NCBI RefSeq assembly: GCF_002272875.1
Contig: NZ_MLAN01000001.1
Coordinates: 62,001-126,000 of the forward strand
DNA: 64,000 bases
DNA from: Helicobacter sp. 11S02629-2
GTDB taxonomy: Bacteria; Campylobacterota; Campylobacteria; Campylobacterales; Helicobacteraceae
Direction: 5' to 3'
The notes beneath the pieces were generated by a model, which did no database searches, was not told where the DNA came from, and worked only from the letters and a program-made list of their open reading frames with translations. Below, piece by piece: positions 9,103-17,239 of this stretch (position 1 is the first letter of the stretch; every line of letters starts with the position of its first letter). A program made the position numbers and the translations under genes.

Positions 9103-10245
9103 CTAGCGGTACATTTTGATTCTGAAGGCAAAGGATATCAGATTTAGTACTAAAAGTACGAAAAAGAGGATACTGACTGCCCAAAAAGAGTAACTTTCAT
9201 AGATGAAGGTTGGGATGATAGAGCCTATGAAACCACCTGTATAGTAGAAAGTTAGATAAAGACCATTTACAACAGCCCTTTTATTACTTCCTAATGTATT
9301 TATAGTTGAGCTTAGTACTGAGTGGATGATAAAGCCACCTATACATACTAACACCATAGCAGCTATTAGGTTATAGAAGTTTGAGTTATACATCATAGCT
9401 ACAGCTATTATCATAACGACAAAGCCAAACATAACAGCCTTAGCGCGCCCTTTGAAAAGTCTAACGATATTACTTGAATAAAAGCTTACTATCATACCTA
9501 CTACATAACCTAGATATAGTAAAGAAATCTGTGCTTGAGTGACGTGAGATGAGCCATGTTCTGCAACAAAAGGTATAAGTGTAAGAGTACCTTGGAAGAC
9601 AAAAAACATCCCAAAAGTACCTATTAGTATCCACATATATCTCATATCTCCTAAGAAAGGTAGCACTTCTTTAGGTTTGATTTTAGGGCCTTGACTTTTA
9701 AAGCTTGGAAGTTTGAAAGATAGCAAAAGACCAACTATTAAAAACAAAGCTAAGATTCCAAAGGCTATCTCCCACGACCATATATCAGTAAAGACACTGC
9801 TTAGTATCCTTCCTATAAGCCCTCCAGCTATGGTTGAAGTAACATAGATTCCGACATTTTTACCCATGTCTTTTTCACTTGCTTCAAGGCGTGTTAGCAT
9901 GGCTAAAAGTGAAGTCTGTATGGCTGGGAAGAATAGAGCTTGTATAAATCTAACAACTACAAAAACATAGTAGTTAAGTATAAAAATCTGAACTATTTGT
10001 ATTATTATGACTATTGATAGTGAAAAGATTAGCACTGTTTTTGCATTTGCGTTTTCTAAGATATATCCATAGATTATAGGGGCAAAGGCCATAGGTAAAA
10101 GTGTTGTTCCAACTATGATAGAGGCTTGATAGCTAGTGATGTGAAGGCTAGTCATTAAAGCACCTTGGATAGGTTGGGGAGCATATATTAGGGCGATGGT
10201 AGTGATAGCTAAATACATGATTGAGTACTTCATATACGAGTTCAC
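9103..10245 (-). CDS. Major facilitator superfamily transporter
   Basis: A 380-residue inner-membrane transporter with about 12 hydrophobic helices and the MFS layout. It is close in style to the YnfM/arabinose-efflux type of drug or sugar exporters (YAPQPIQGALMTSLHIT near the start, RFIQALFFPAIQTSLLAML in helix 4, central loop at about 190). The substrate cannot be told from sequence. A Shine-Dalgarno-like AAGGAAAAACAG precedes the ATG. It is the first gene of the minus-strand run ending in metX and is divergent from rnhB, with about 113 bases between them. Confidence 0.85.
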   Translation of the reverse strand: MNSYMKYSIMYLAITTIALIYAPQPIQGALMTSLHITSYQASIIVGTTLLPMAFAPIIYGYILENANAKTVLIFSLSIVIIIQIVQIFILNYYVFVVVRFIQALFFPAIQTSLLAMLTRLEASEKDMGKNVGIYVTSTIAGGLIGRILSSVFTDIWSWEIAFGILALFLIVGLLLSFKLPSFKSQGPKIKPKEVLPFLGDMRYMWILIGTFGMFFVFQGTLTLIPFVAEHGSSHVTQAQISLLYLGYVVGMIVSFYSSNIVRLFKGRAKAVMFGFVVMIIAVAMMYNSNFYNLIAAMVLVCIGGFIIHSVLSSTINTLGSNKRAVVNGLYLTFYYTGGFIGSIIPTFIYESYSFWAVSILFFVLLVLNLISFAFRIKMYR

Positions 10246-10358
10246 TGTTTTTCCTTTATGGTGATAGTTTTTAAAGCCTGACTTAAGGCGTAAGTTTAGT
10301 ACAAATTTTGCAAAAACTTTAAAAGCTAATTAAAATTACCATAACAAAAGATATTTAC

Positions 10359-10967
10359 ATGAATGCGTGTGTAGCATTTTCACAAAGGATTATTTTGGAT
10401 TTGTTTGAGTGCGGTATAGATGAAGCGGGGCGAGGATGTATCGCAGGGAGTATGTTTGTAGTGGGTGTAGTTGGGGATTTTAAGGCCTTAGAAGCCCTTG
10501 GTGTAAAAGATTCCAAAACGCTTAGTCAAAAAAGGAGAAATGCCCTTGCCTTAAAGCTTTTAGATGCACCAGAGGTCTTTTACTATGCTTATAAAGCTAG
10601 TGCTACTAAGATAGATGCTATAGGTTTAAGTGCTTGCTTAAAAGAGGCACTAAGTGAGATAAAAGTTTACTTTAGTCTACTTGTAGATGTTAGAGCTTTT
10701 GTGTTTGATGGAAATTGCAACTACGGGGTAGAAGGGATTAAAACTCTAGTAAGAGGAGATGGCCTTCATCCTTGCATAAAAGCTGCTTCTATACTTGCTA
10801 AGTACTACAAAGATGAAGAAAGTAGGTTTTTAGATAAGCGTTTTCCGCGTTACAAGCTAGCTAAGAATAAGGGCTATCTAACTAAAGAGCACTTAGAGTT
10901 TATAAAAACTTATGGCTTAACAGAGGTGCATAGGGCAAGCTATAAGATTAAAAGTTTACAAGGCTAA
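10359..10967 (+). CDS. rnhB: Ribonuclease HII
   Basis: RNase HII cleaves RNA in RNA-DNA hybrids and at single ribonucleotides in DNA. The 202-residue protein has the signature GIDEAGRGCIAGSM near residue 19 with the D-E metal-binding pair, plus VKDSKTLSQKRR, a central D (FVFDGNC) and KAASILAKYYKDEE, all family hallmarks. About 15 N-terminal residues before the first beta strand are more than H. pylori has, and no strong Shine-Dalgarno stands before the ATG, so the start could lie slightly downstream. Confidence 0.95.
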   Translation: MNACVAFSQRIILDLFECGIDEAGRGCIAGSMFVVGVVGDFKALEALGVKDSKTLSQKRRNALALKLLDAPEVFYYAYKASATKIDAIGLSACLKEALSEIKVYFSLLVDVRAFVFDGNCNYGVEGIKTLVRGDGLHPCIKAASILAKYYKDEESRFLDKRFPRYKLAKNKGYLTKEHLEFIKTYGLTEVHRASYKIKSLQG

Positions 10968-11017
10968 GTTTTATGTAAGCTAGTGCTTACCTTAAGGTAG
11001 TTTTTTTGCGTTTGTGA

Positions 11018-11023
11018 TAGAAT
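11018..11023 (+). promoter_or_regulatory. Probable -10 box for the Hof-like OMP gene
   Basis: TAGAAT preceded by TGTGA forms an extended -10 typical of Campylobacterota sigma-70 promoters, about 42 bases before the ATG of the OMP gene. A T-rich stretch (TTTTTTT) lies upstream in place of a clear -35. Confidence 0.55.
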
Positions 11024-11065
11024 TTTCACTATTAAATCTTCAATAATACATAAGGAACATCTCAT

Positions 11066-12304
11066 ATGACAGGATATTTTAAAAAAGGTCTACTACTAGG
11101 AGCCATAGGACTAGGTACGCTAGGTTTTCTTGGTGCAAAAGAAGGTCCGCTTATAACTATGAAAAATGAAGGTCATTTAGCAGCCTTTTTAAACACTAAC
11201 TTTAATCCTACATTTTTAGGTTTAAATGCCCAACTTAGAACAGTTTTTGGTATAGGCGATCATTGGCATGTAGGTATAGGGGCTATTGGAGGGTGGAGTA
11301 TCATCCCTTATAGTAATGTGCTAGGCAGTGGTGGACAGTATCTTGATAGAGGTGATGTATCAGATGCTTATGTTCAATATACTGGCAGAGGTTTAAATAT
11401 AGCAGCAGGTCGTTACTACCTTAATAAAGTTGGCTTAAAGGCAACTGACTTTATAAATGGCCCTATCCAAGGTGTCTCAGTTAACTATAACACTAGGTTT
11501 ATGAACTACTACTTCCACTATATAAACTCTTTTCTTAACACAGGCTATCTTCCGGGTCGTATAGGGTCAAATCTTAGCTACATAGGCGGCTATAACCCAA
11601 CTACTAAACAAAGCTTAGTCGGAGGAGAGATTTTTAACTTTGGCGTTGACTTTGCAAGAACTTGGAATAAGATCACTTTTTATATAAGCCCATGGGTATT
11701 ATTTAACACAAGCAATCCTTACTCAAGCGTAGCTGGCTACTTTAAGCCTATAGCTCAAGTAGGTGCAAAAGTTAAGTTTGGTGTGCAGTTTACTCCTATA
11801 TTTGATTCAAGCATCATTTTCAATGGAGGCTTTCAGTACTCAAACTTTACAGATGCTAGCTTAGCTGATAACTTCGCTGGTCTTTTAACTTTAGAATCTT
11901 TTAACACCTATAAATCAGGTGCTTGGAAGTATAACTTCGGTCTTGGTATCTTTAGTGTGCTTGGCTCTCCAACTGGAGGCAATCGCTTCTATACTATAAG
12001 TGATAATACAAGATTCTATGGTCGTTACCTAAATGGCGGTATAGGTGCTGCAAGCTACTTTGCAGGTGGTAGTCTTATAGGTTATGCCTTTGGTGGATTA
12101 GACTATAAACGTTTAAGTTTAGATCTAGTAGCAGGTGGTGGAACTTATAATGAAGTAAGTGCAGTTGGTGCTTATAAGGTCTATGTAAGATATGTTAATC
12201 AAAAAGAATACCTTGGCTTCCAAGTAGGTCTTGGCTACTCTTTTGTTAATCAGCAAGGCGCTAGTGCTAATGCTTTAATGGCATTTGGTAAGCTTTACTA
12301 CTAA
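11066..12304 (+). CDS. Hof-family-like outer-membrane porin
   Basis: A 412-residue predicted outer-membrane barrel. A signal peptide (MTGYFKKGLLLGAIGLGTLG, cleavage after LGA) leads into a mature protein rich in Gly and aromatics, with alternating strands and a terminal Tyr-Tyr. The opening of the mature part (ITMKNEGHLAAFLNTNF) and motifs such as YVQYTGRGLNIAAGRYYLNK resemble the Helicobacter Hof outer-membrane family, possibly porins. That match is from memory. Shine-Dalgarno AAGGAAC precedes the ATG. It is monocistronic, with its own promoter and a strong terminator right after it. Confidence 0.8.
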   Translation: MTGYFKKGLLLGAIGLGTLGFLGAKEGPLITMKNEGHLAAFLNTNFNPTFLGLNAQLRTVFGIGDHWHVGIGAIGGWSIIPYSNVLGSGGQYLDRGDVSDAYVQYTGRGLNIAAGRYYLNKVGLKATDFINGPIQGVSVNYNTRFMNYYFHYINSFLNTGYLPGRIGSNLSYIGGYNPTTKQSLVGGEIFNFGVDFARTWNKITFYISPWVLFNTSNPYSSVAGYFKPIAQVGAKVKFGVQFTPIFDSSIIFNGGFQYSNFTDASLADNFAGLLTLESFNTYKSGAWKYNFGLGIFSVLGSPTGGNRFYTISDNTRFYGRYLNGGIGAASYFAGGSLIGYAFGGLDYKRLSLDLVAGGGTYNEVSAVGAYKVYVRYVNQKEYLGFQVGLGYSFVNQQGASANALMAFGKLYY

Positions 12305-12323
12305 TATCTAGCCTTAAATAACT

Positions 12324-12355
12324 AAATAGATTCTATAGCTATATAGAATCTATTT
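12324..12355 (+). terminator. Intrinsic terminator built from an inverted pair of AGATTCT/AGAATCT motifs
   Basis: Perfect 14-bp arms (AAATAGATTCTATA and its complement) enclose a four-base loop, 20 bases after the OMP stop. A-rich then T-rich sequence follows. The arms are one copy of the over-represented motif on each strand, see the findings. Confidence 0.8.
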
Positions 12356-12360
12356 AAAAT

Positions 12361-12501
12361 CTATCTTTTTTCAAACCCCAAAGCATCGATATTTTTATAA
12401 TTTAGCAAGCTCAAAAGACTTGGCGTGATTGTTGTTTGTATTGCATAGTTATTTATATCATTCTTTATAACGCTTTGAAGGGCTAGGGGTGGGTAAAAAA
12501 C
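12361..12501 (-). pseudogene. Possible decayed C-terminal coding remnant
   Basis: On the minus strand, 46 codons are open up to a TAG at 12361 and read FYPPLALQSVIKNDINN then AIQTTITPSLLSLLNYKNID, with no start codon. Upstream, in another frame, QFAFDKLHSNISF leads into the run of six T at 12495-12500. Removing one T would join the two pieces. No protein family was recognised. This may be a pseudogene remnant or chance. The rest of 12502-12658 is A/T-rich and shows no gene. Confidence 0.3.
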
Positions 12502-12658
12502 TTATATTGCTATGAAGTTTGTCAAAGGCAAACTGTGATAATCAATTATTTAAAAAATATAAAAGCTTACAACTAAGCAGTAGAATTTTTAAGTTAATTA
12601 GAGGGCTTACTAGCACAATAATAAATAGCTAAAGTAACCCACTTAAGTTAAATAATGC

Positions 12659-13045
12659 CTACTTATCAAAAGTCCTATTATAAACTTTCCTGCAAAGATA
12701 CTCTGTTGGATTGCAAGTAAGGATAGCGCGGTTTAGTAAGTCTTGTCTTAGTCTAAGTCTTAGGGTATCACCCCCTATACGTAAAGTCACTTCTCTAGCA
12801 CTAACCCTCAAAGTATAGAATCTAAAGTCGCCTTCAAAAGGCTTTAAGACCTCTAAGGCTTCTTTTATGCTTACTTCTTGATGTTTCATATAGCTATCTA
12901 CATAAAGCCTATTTAGACTAACTTGCATATCTGTTATGGTAGTGTGTGCTTGTCTATAGGCGTAAAAAGTTTCAAACTGTTTAAAGCCTAGGCTTGCAAG
13001 CACACCTAGTATCAATATGACTGCTAAGACTTCTAAAGTACTTAT
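12659..13045 (-). CDS. Type IV pilin/pseudopilin-like protein, start codon unclear
   Basis: A protein of about 129 residues with a class III (prepilin) N-terminus: ISTLEVLAVILILGVLASLG, with the key Glu at mature position 5 and a charged RDLK just before it. The C-terminus holds two cysteines (TCNPTEYLCRK), likely a disulfide loop. The frame opens at 13057, yet no ATG, GTG or TTG precedes the pilin motif. The first is TTG at 13015, inside the hydrophobic helix. I place the start at the ATA at 13045 as the only sensible point, but a sequence error or frameshift in the A5 run is equally possible. It directly follows the fumarase genes. A role in type II secretion-like or DNA-uptake machinery is inferred from the family only. 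Confidence 0.6.
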   Translation of the reverse strand: MSTLEVLAVILILGVLASLGFKQFETFYAYRQAHTTITDMQVSLNRLYVDSYMKHQEVSIKEALEVLKPFEGDFRFYTLRVSAREVTLRIGGDTLRLRLRQDLLNRAILTCNPTEYLCRKVYNRTFDK

Positions 13046-13047
13046 TT

Positions 13048-13602
13048 TTAGATCTCTTTATAAGGTTTTTGTCCCTCTTCATAGTAGTTATTACCCTCGC
13101 AGTCTATGGCTACTATGGCCGGGAAGTTTTCAACTGTTAGTCTAGCTACAGCTTCAGGACCTAGCTCTGGATAAGCTAGTACTTCATACTTTTTGATGCA
13201 GTTTGATATTAAAGCTGCCGCTCCTCCAACTGCCACCATGTAAACTACGCCATTTTTAAGCATATAGTCCATGACTTCTTTGCTTCTATAGCCTTTGCCT
13301 ATCATGCCGCTTATGCCTTGGTCTATCATAGTTGGAGTGTATTTATCCATGCGTCCACTTGTAGTAGGCCCTGCACTTCCTATGGCATGACCCGGCTTTG
13401 CTGGGCTTGGTCCTAGGTAGTAGATAGTTTGGTTAGTAAAGTCAACTGGAAGCTTTTCGCCTCTTGCTAGGGCTTCAGTCATGGCTTTATGGGCTGCATC
13501 TCTTGCGGCTATGATGGTGCCAGTTATTAGCACAGTGTCGCCTGCTTTTAGTGTTTTAGCTGTCTCTTTGGTAAATGGAGCTTGTAATTTTACTTCTGCC
13601 AT
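13048..13602 (-). CDS. Class I fumarate hydratase, beta (C-terminal) subunit
   Basis: The small subunit (184 residues) of a two-subunit iron-sulfur fumarase, interconverting fumarate and malate in the TCA cycle. It shows family motifs: GDTVLITGTIIAARDAAHK, GPTTSGRMDKYTP and VGGAAALISNCIKK. Tartrate dehydratase (TtdB) is closely related, but the partner gene, the TCA context and the absence of tartrate genes favour fumarase. It lies 19 bases after the alpha subunit gene, with TTTCCTTT (AAAGGAAA on the coding strand) giving the ribosome site. H. pylori is usually described with class II FumC instead. Confidence 0.9.
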   Translation of the reverse strand: MAEVKLQAPFTKETAKTLKAGDTVLITGTIIAARDAAHKAMTEALARGEKLPVDFTNQTIYYLGPSPAKPGHAIGSAGPTTSGRMDKYTPTMIDQGISGMIGKGYRSKEVMDYMLKNGVVYMVAVGGAAALISNCIKKYEVLAYPELGPEAVARLTVENFPAIVAIDCEGNNYYEEGQKPYKEI

Positions 13603-13621
13603 ATTATTTTCCTTTAGCTTT

Positions 13622-14467
13622 TTATAGTGTTACGCTGTAGTGGCGTGCTGCGTGACAGTTTACGTTGATAGCTGTTGGCATCATAGCTATGTGAGTAGGG
13701 TACCACTCTACATTAACACCAAAAGCTGTTACTTTCCCGCCAAGACCTTGAGGGCCAACGCCAGTTTTATTAGCTAGCTCTTTAAGCTCTTCTTCTAGTT
13801 TGGCGTATCTTGGATCGTGATTTTTAGAATCTATTGGGCGGATAGCTGCTTTTTTAGCTAAAATTGCCGCTTTTTCCATAGTGCCACCAACCCCAACTCC
13901 TACTACTAAAGGAGGACAGGCATTAGGCCCAGCTAGCTTTACAGCTTCTAAGAAAAGGGCTTTAACGCCTTCTAGTCCATCAGCAGGCACTAGCATCTTA
14001 AGCATAGACTTGTTTTCACTTCCTGCGCCTTTTGGTGCTACAAGGATGTGTATCTTATCACCTGCAACTAGGTCTGTGTGGATGACAGCTGGAGTGTTAT
14101 CAGTTGTGTTTTTTCTTTCAAAAATTGGCTCATTAACTACAGACTTTCTTAAGTAGCCATTCACGTAGCCCTTTCTTACACCTTCATTTATAGCATCATT
14201 TAGCAGTCCACCAACTATGTGTACATCTTGACCTACATCAACAAAAACTACAGTCATGCCAGTATCTTGACATATAGGCATCATGTTAGTTTCTGCAATC
14301 TTTCCATTTTCTATTAGAGTGTCTAGGATTCTTTCTCCAAGGGCTGACTTTTCGTCTTTTTTGGCCTCTTTGAAAGCGGCTTTAATGTCTGGTGTTTGTA
14401 TACAGCAGGCTTTTATACAAAGGCTTGATACCGCCTCAGTTATCTCATTTACGTGTATCTCTCGCAT
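13622..14467 (-). CDS. Class I fumarate hydratase, alpha (N-terminal, 4Fe-4S) subunit
   Basis: The 281-residue catalytic subunit that carries the oxygen-sensitive 4Fe-4S cluster. Three candidate cluster cysteines are seen in MPICQDTGMTV, GPNACPPLVVG and NVNCHAARH, all in conserved class I contexts. Shine-Dalgarno AAAGGAAGG precedes the ATG. It is the first gene of the unit fumarase alpha, fumarase beta, pseudopilin, and diverges from the SurA-like gene across about 165 bases. With mqo, sucCD and oorDABC elsewhere in the window it fits an active TCA branch under low oxygen. Confidence 0.92.
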   Translation of the reverse strand: MREIHVNEITEAVSSLCIKACCIQTPDIKAAFKEAKKDEKSALGERILDTLIENGKIAETNMMPICQDTGMTVVFVDVGQDVHIVGGLLNDAINEGVRKGYVNGYLRKSVVNEPIFERKNTTDNTPAVIHTDLVAGDKIHILVAPKGAGSENKSMLKMLVPADGLEGVKALFLEAVKLAGPNACPPLVVGVGVGGTMEKAAILAKKAAIRPIDSKNHDPRYAKLEEELKELANKTGVGPQGLGGKVTAFGVNVEWYPTHIAMMPTAINVNCHAARHYSVTL

Positions 14468-14587
14468 AACCTTCCTTTATAATGTTAATTCCTTTAAAGT
14501 TAAAGCGTGTGGCTATTTTATCACTTTTGGAATCAAATGGAGAGTAATAGGGGTAAATAGCCTATAAATTAGCTGACAAAATTGTGT

Positions 14588-14593
14588 TAGAAT
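14588..14593 (+). promoter_or_regulatory. Probable -10 box for the SurA-like operon
   Basis: TAGAAT within TTGTGTTAGAATCG, about 40 bases before the ATG, fits a sigma-70 -10 in this phylum. No convincing -35 is seen. The site also contains one GAATC core. Confidence 0.45.
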
Positions 14594-14632
14594 CGTAAAC
14601 AAACAACTTTATAATCCGCGAAGGTAACTTAA

Positions 14633-15607
14633 ATGCACTTTATGACAAGACTTTTACTATGCAGCACACCTTTAATCTTTAGCATCGCTTTAGCTAAAGA
14701 CTTAGCCCTTGCAAATACACCAGCTAGTAAGCTAGATAATCCTCAAGCTTCAAAGCTAGATGGCACTAAGGGGTCTACTTCTAAAGATAGTGCGAGTAAA
14801 AGTGATATAGATACAGCATCAGATGTGGTTGGCGGCATAGCTATACTTGTTAATAGGGAGCCTATAACTTTATATCAGATAACTAGCCTAGAAAAGTCCA
14901 TGAAGATAGACAGGAAAGATGCCATAAAGCTACTTATAGATAATAAGTTAAAAGAAGAAGAAGTAAGAAGACTTAAGATAGTAGTTAGTGATGATGATGT
15001 AGATTCTCAAATTAACGCGCTTGCTAAGCAAAATCATATGAGTTTAGATCAGTTTTACACAGAAGTGGAAAAGCAAGGCTTTACTCTTAGTTCTTATAGA
15101 AAGAAGTTAAAAGAGCAGATGTTAGATAATAGCCTTTTTGGAAAGATTCTATATAGCTCTAATAATATAGGACAAGATGATGAGTTAAGAGACTACTACA
15201 ACAAGCATCAAGAAGAGTTTAATATACCAAAGGCTTTAGATGTGATTAAGTACGTCGCTAATAATAGGGCCACTTTAGAAAAGTTTCTAAAGTCTAAAGA
15301 CACTAAGACCTTGCCAAAAGGTATAGCAAAAGATAGTGAAAAGATAGAGTTAAAAGACTTACCGCCACAAGTTGCAGACATACTTATAGCTACAAAAGAG
15401 GGTGAGTTTAGCCCAGTTTTAGAAAGCGATACTAGTACTTTTGTAAGCTTTTTTATAACTAAGAAAGAAGATATAGAGCACATAGACTTTCAAAAAGCTA
15501 AAAACTATATAGTCCAAAAGCTAATAGCTACTAAGCAAGATCAGATTCTCTCAGAGTACTTTCAAAAAGTAAAAGCTAGGTCTAATATTGAAATATTAAG
15601 AAATTAA
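14633..15607 (+). CDS. SurA-like periplasmic chaperone / peptidyl-prolyl isomerase-related protein
   Basis: A 324-residue periplasmic protein. The signal peptide (MTRLLLCSTPLIFSIALAKD) is followed by a Ser/Lys/Asp-rich spacer, then a SurA N-terminal-type helical domain (about 65-190: IAILVNREPITLYQI, LIDNKLKEEEVRRL, YRKKLKEQMLDNSLF). A reduced parvulin-like domain follows (about 195-290), without clear catalytic residues, then a C-terminal helix. It resembles C. jejuni Cj1289 and the H. pylori gene before the LapB homologue. Expected role: folding of outer-membrane proteins. Shine-Dalgarno GAAGGTAA precedes the ATG. Its stop overlaps the next start (TAATG). Confidence 0.82.
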   Translation: MHFMTRLLLCSTPLIFSIALAKDLALANTPASKLDNPQASKLDGTKGSTSKDSASKSDIDTASDVVGGIAILVNREPITLYQITSLEKSMKIDRKDAIKLLIDNKLKEEEVRRLKIVVSDDDVDSQINALAKQNHMSLDQFYTEVEKQGFTLSSYRKKLKEQMLDNSLFGKILYSSNNIGQDDELRDYYNKHQEEFNIPKALDVIKYVANNRATLEKFLKSKDTKTLPKGIAKDSEKIELKDLPPQVADILIATKEGEFSPVLESDTSTFVSFFITKKEDIEHIDFQKAKNYIVQKLIATKQDQILSEYFQKVKARSNIEILRN

Positions 15608-16671
15608 TGCAAAGTATTATAGAGTTATACCGTGATCCAATCTTTGGCATCATCATACTCTGTGCTATAGTCGCAGTTGTTGCTATAGCTGACTATTCAC
15701 GTCTTAAGTTAAAGCGTAAAAATAAAAAACATTCACTTGAAAATCTAAGCAAGAAGTTTGAAGTCTCAAACATTAATGAAGGCATAAAGCAGTTTATAAA
15801 AACTACTACTAACCCAAAAACCACCCTTTTGCCTATAGCTAAGACCTACGCCAAAGCAGGTAATCACGAACAAGCCATAAGTATCTATACAACCTTGCTA
15901 GATAATCTCAATAACACTCAAGACAAGATAGAAGTTTTAGAAGAGCTAGGTGTTAGCTACTATGATGCTGGGTTTATCCAACGTGCTAAGGGGATATTTT
16001 TAGAAGTGCTTAAAAACTTTCCTAATAATATACAAATGCTTAGCTACTTAATGAGGAGTTATGAGTTTATGGGGCAGTATCAAAAAGCCTTAGAAACTTT
16101 AACTTGTATAGAAGAGATTCAAAGCTTAGATTCCACTCAAAAGTTTTTTGATATACCAAAAAATAAAAGCTATTTAGAAGCTATGTTTGTAATATCTCAC
16201 AATAAACTTTCAGGTGATGACAAGATAGACAAACTGCTTAAGATTTTATCTTCTGATGAAAGCGTGCGATCCCTTGTGCTAAGACACTTTAAGACTTATA
16301 ATGTCCACTTGTTTTGGCAAGAGATGGACAAGGTAAAAAGCACTAGAAACTATATAGATATCTTATGGGACTTTAAGATAGAAGAAGTGCCTTTTAACTA
16401 TCTTAATAATGAAGAAGTTTTAGATGTTTATAGGGCTAAAGGTTTTATAAGTGATGAAAAAGAAATAGAGCTTTTTGCTTTAGAGGCTTTGCGTGTTTTA
16501 CATAAACACTCACATACAAAAGGAAGTCTAGAGTTTAGCTATAGATGCAGCCTTTGTCAGGGTGTGATGCCTTTTTACTCTCATAGATGTCCAATCTGTG
16601 GATCTGTAGATACTATGGTTTTAAAAATCGTGCCAATTGGCATAAAACCGATTGTACAAGGGGGCTTTTAA
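15607..16671 (+). CDS. LapB/YciM-like TPR protein with C-terminal zinc ribbon
   Basis: A 354-residue membrane-anchored TPR protein. One N-terminal helix (IFGIIILCAIVAVVAIA), TPR-like repeats over about 70-240 (LPIAKTYAKAGNHEQAISIY, EELGVSYYDAGFIQRAKGIF, MRSYEFMGQYQKALETL) and a C-terminal rubredoxin-like metal site with two CxxC pairs (YRCSLCQ and HRCPICG). This is the architecture of LapB, which regulates lipopolysaccharide synthesis with FtsH in E. coli. Whether it does so here is inferred. It is translationally coupled to both neighbours through one-base TAATG overlaps. Confidence 0.85.
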   Translation: MQSIIELYRDPIFGIIILCAIVAVVAIADYSRLKLKRKNKKHSLENLSKKFEVSNINEGIKQFIKTTTNPKTTLLPIAKTYAKAGNHEQAISIYTTLLDNLNNTQDKIEVLEELGVSYYDAGFIQRAKGIFLEVLKNFPNNIQMLSYLMRSYEFMGQYQKALETLTCIEEIQSLDSTQKFFDIPKNKSYLEAMFVISHNKLSGDDKIDKLLKILSSDESVRSLVLRHFKTYNVHLFWQEMDKVKSTRNYIDILWDFKIEEVPFNYLNNEEVLDVYRAKGFISDEKEIELFALEALRVLHKHSHTKGSLEFSYRCSLCQGVMPFYSHRCPICGSVDTMVLKIVPIGIKPIVQGGF

Positions 16672-17132
16672 TGAAACAGGTTAACATCTACACTGATGGC
16701 TCTAGTCTTAATAATCCGGGTCCTTCTGGCTGGTGTGCACTTTTAGAGTATAGGGATGCTAATAATAAGCTTTATACAAAAGAGCTAAAAGGTGGAGAGG
16801 CACATAGTACTAATAATAGAATGGAGTTAAAAGCAGTTATAGAAGGCTTAAAGGTTTTAAGTGAGCCTTGCAAGGTTTTGCTGCATAGTGATTCTAAGTA
16901 TGTAGTAGATAGTATTAATCAATATCTTCCGGGCTGGATAAGAAAGAACTTTAAAGATATAAAAAATATAGACTTGTGGAAAGAGTATATACAAGAGGCA
17001 AAGCGTCATGAAGTAGTTATAGTTTGGGTTAAAGCCCATGCAGGACATCCGCAAAATGAACGTTGTGATATGGTTGCAAGGATGGAGGCAAGTAAGTTTA
17101 TGGAATCTAGTGATGCTAGCCTTATAAGCTAG
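16671..17132 (+). CDS. rnhA: Ribonuclease HI
   Basis: RNase HI degrades the RNA strand of RNA-DNA hybrids. The 153-residue protein starts at the ATG at 16671, preceded by AAGGGGG and overlapping the LapB-like stop. A longer open frame from 16587 is just the end of that gene read out of frame. Motifs present: IYTDGSSLNNPGPSGW (first catalytic Asp), NNRMELKAVIEGL (Glu), LHSDSKYVVD (Asp) and VKAHAGHPQNERCDMVA (His and last Asp). The order SurA-like, LapB-like, rnhA is as I remember for H. pylori. Confidence 0.96.
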   Translation: MKQVNIYTDGSSLNNPGPSGWCALLEYRDANNKLYTKELKGGEAHSTNNRMELKAVIEGLKVLSEPCKVLLHSDSKYVVDSINQYLPGWIRKNFKDIKNIDLWKEYIQEAKRHEVVIVWVKAHAGHPQNERCDMVARMEASKFMESSDASLIS

Positions 17133-17185
17133 GATTAAAAGATATCTTTTTTAGTGTTATTTTTTATTTGCTCACTTAAAAAGTG

Positions 17186-17216
17186 GCTTTAAGAAGTTTT
17201 CTTCTTAAAGCTTTTT
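17186..17216 (+). terminator. Intrinsic terminator after rnhA
   Basis: Perfect 11-bp arms (GCTTTAAGAAG and complement) with a TTTT loop are followed by TTTTT. It ends the plus-strand operon and faces the convergent slyD end. A 14-bp palindrome AAAAGATATCTTTT lies just upstream, near 17136. Confidence 0.85.
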
Positions 17217-17239
17217 ACTCTTATCTTGAAAATAAGATA

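Noticed and set aside
16587-16670. N-terminal extension of RNase HI to 16587
   Set aside because: It is the end of the LapB-like gene read in another frame. The ATG at 16671 with AAGGGGG before it gives the normal RNase HI start.
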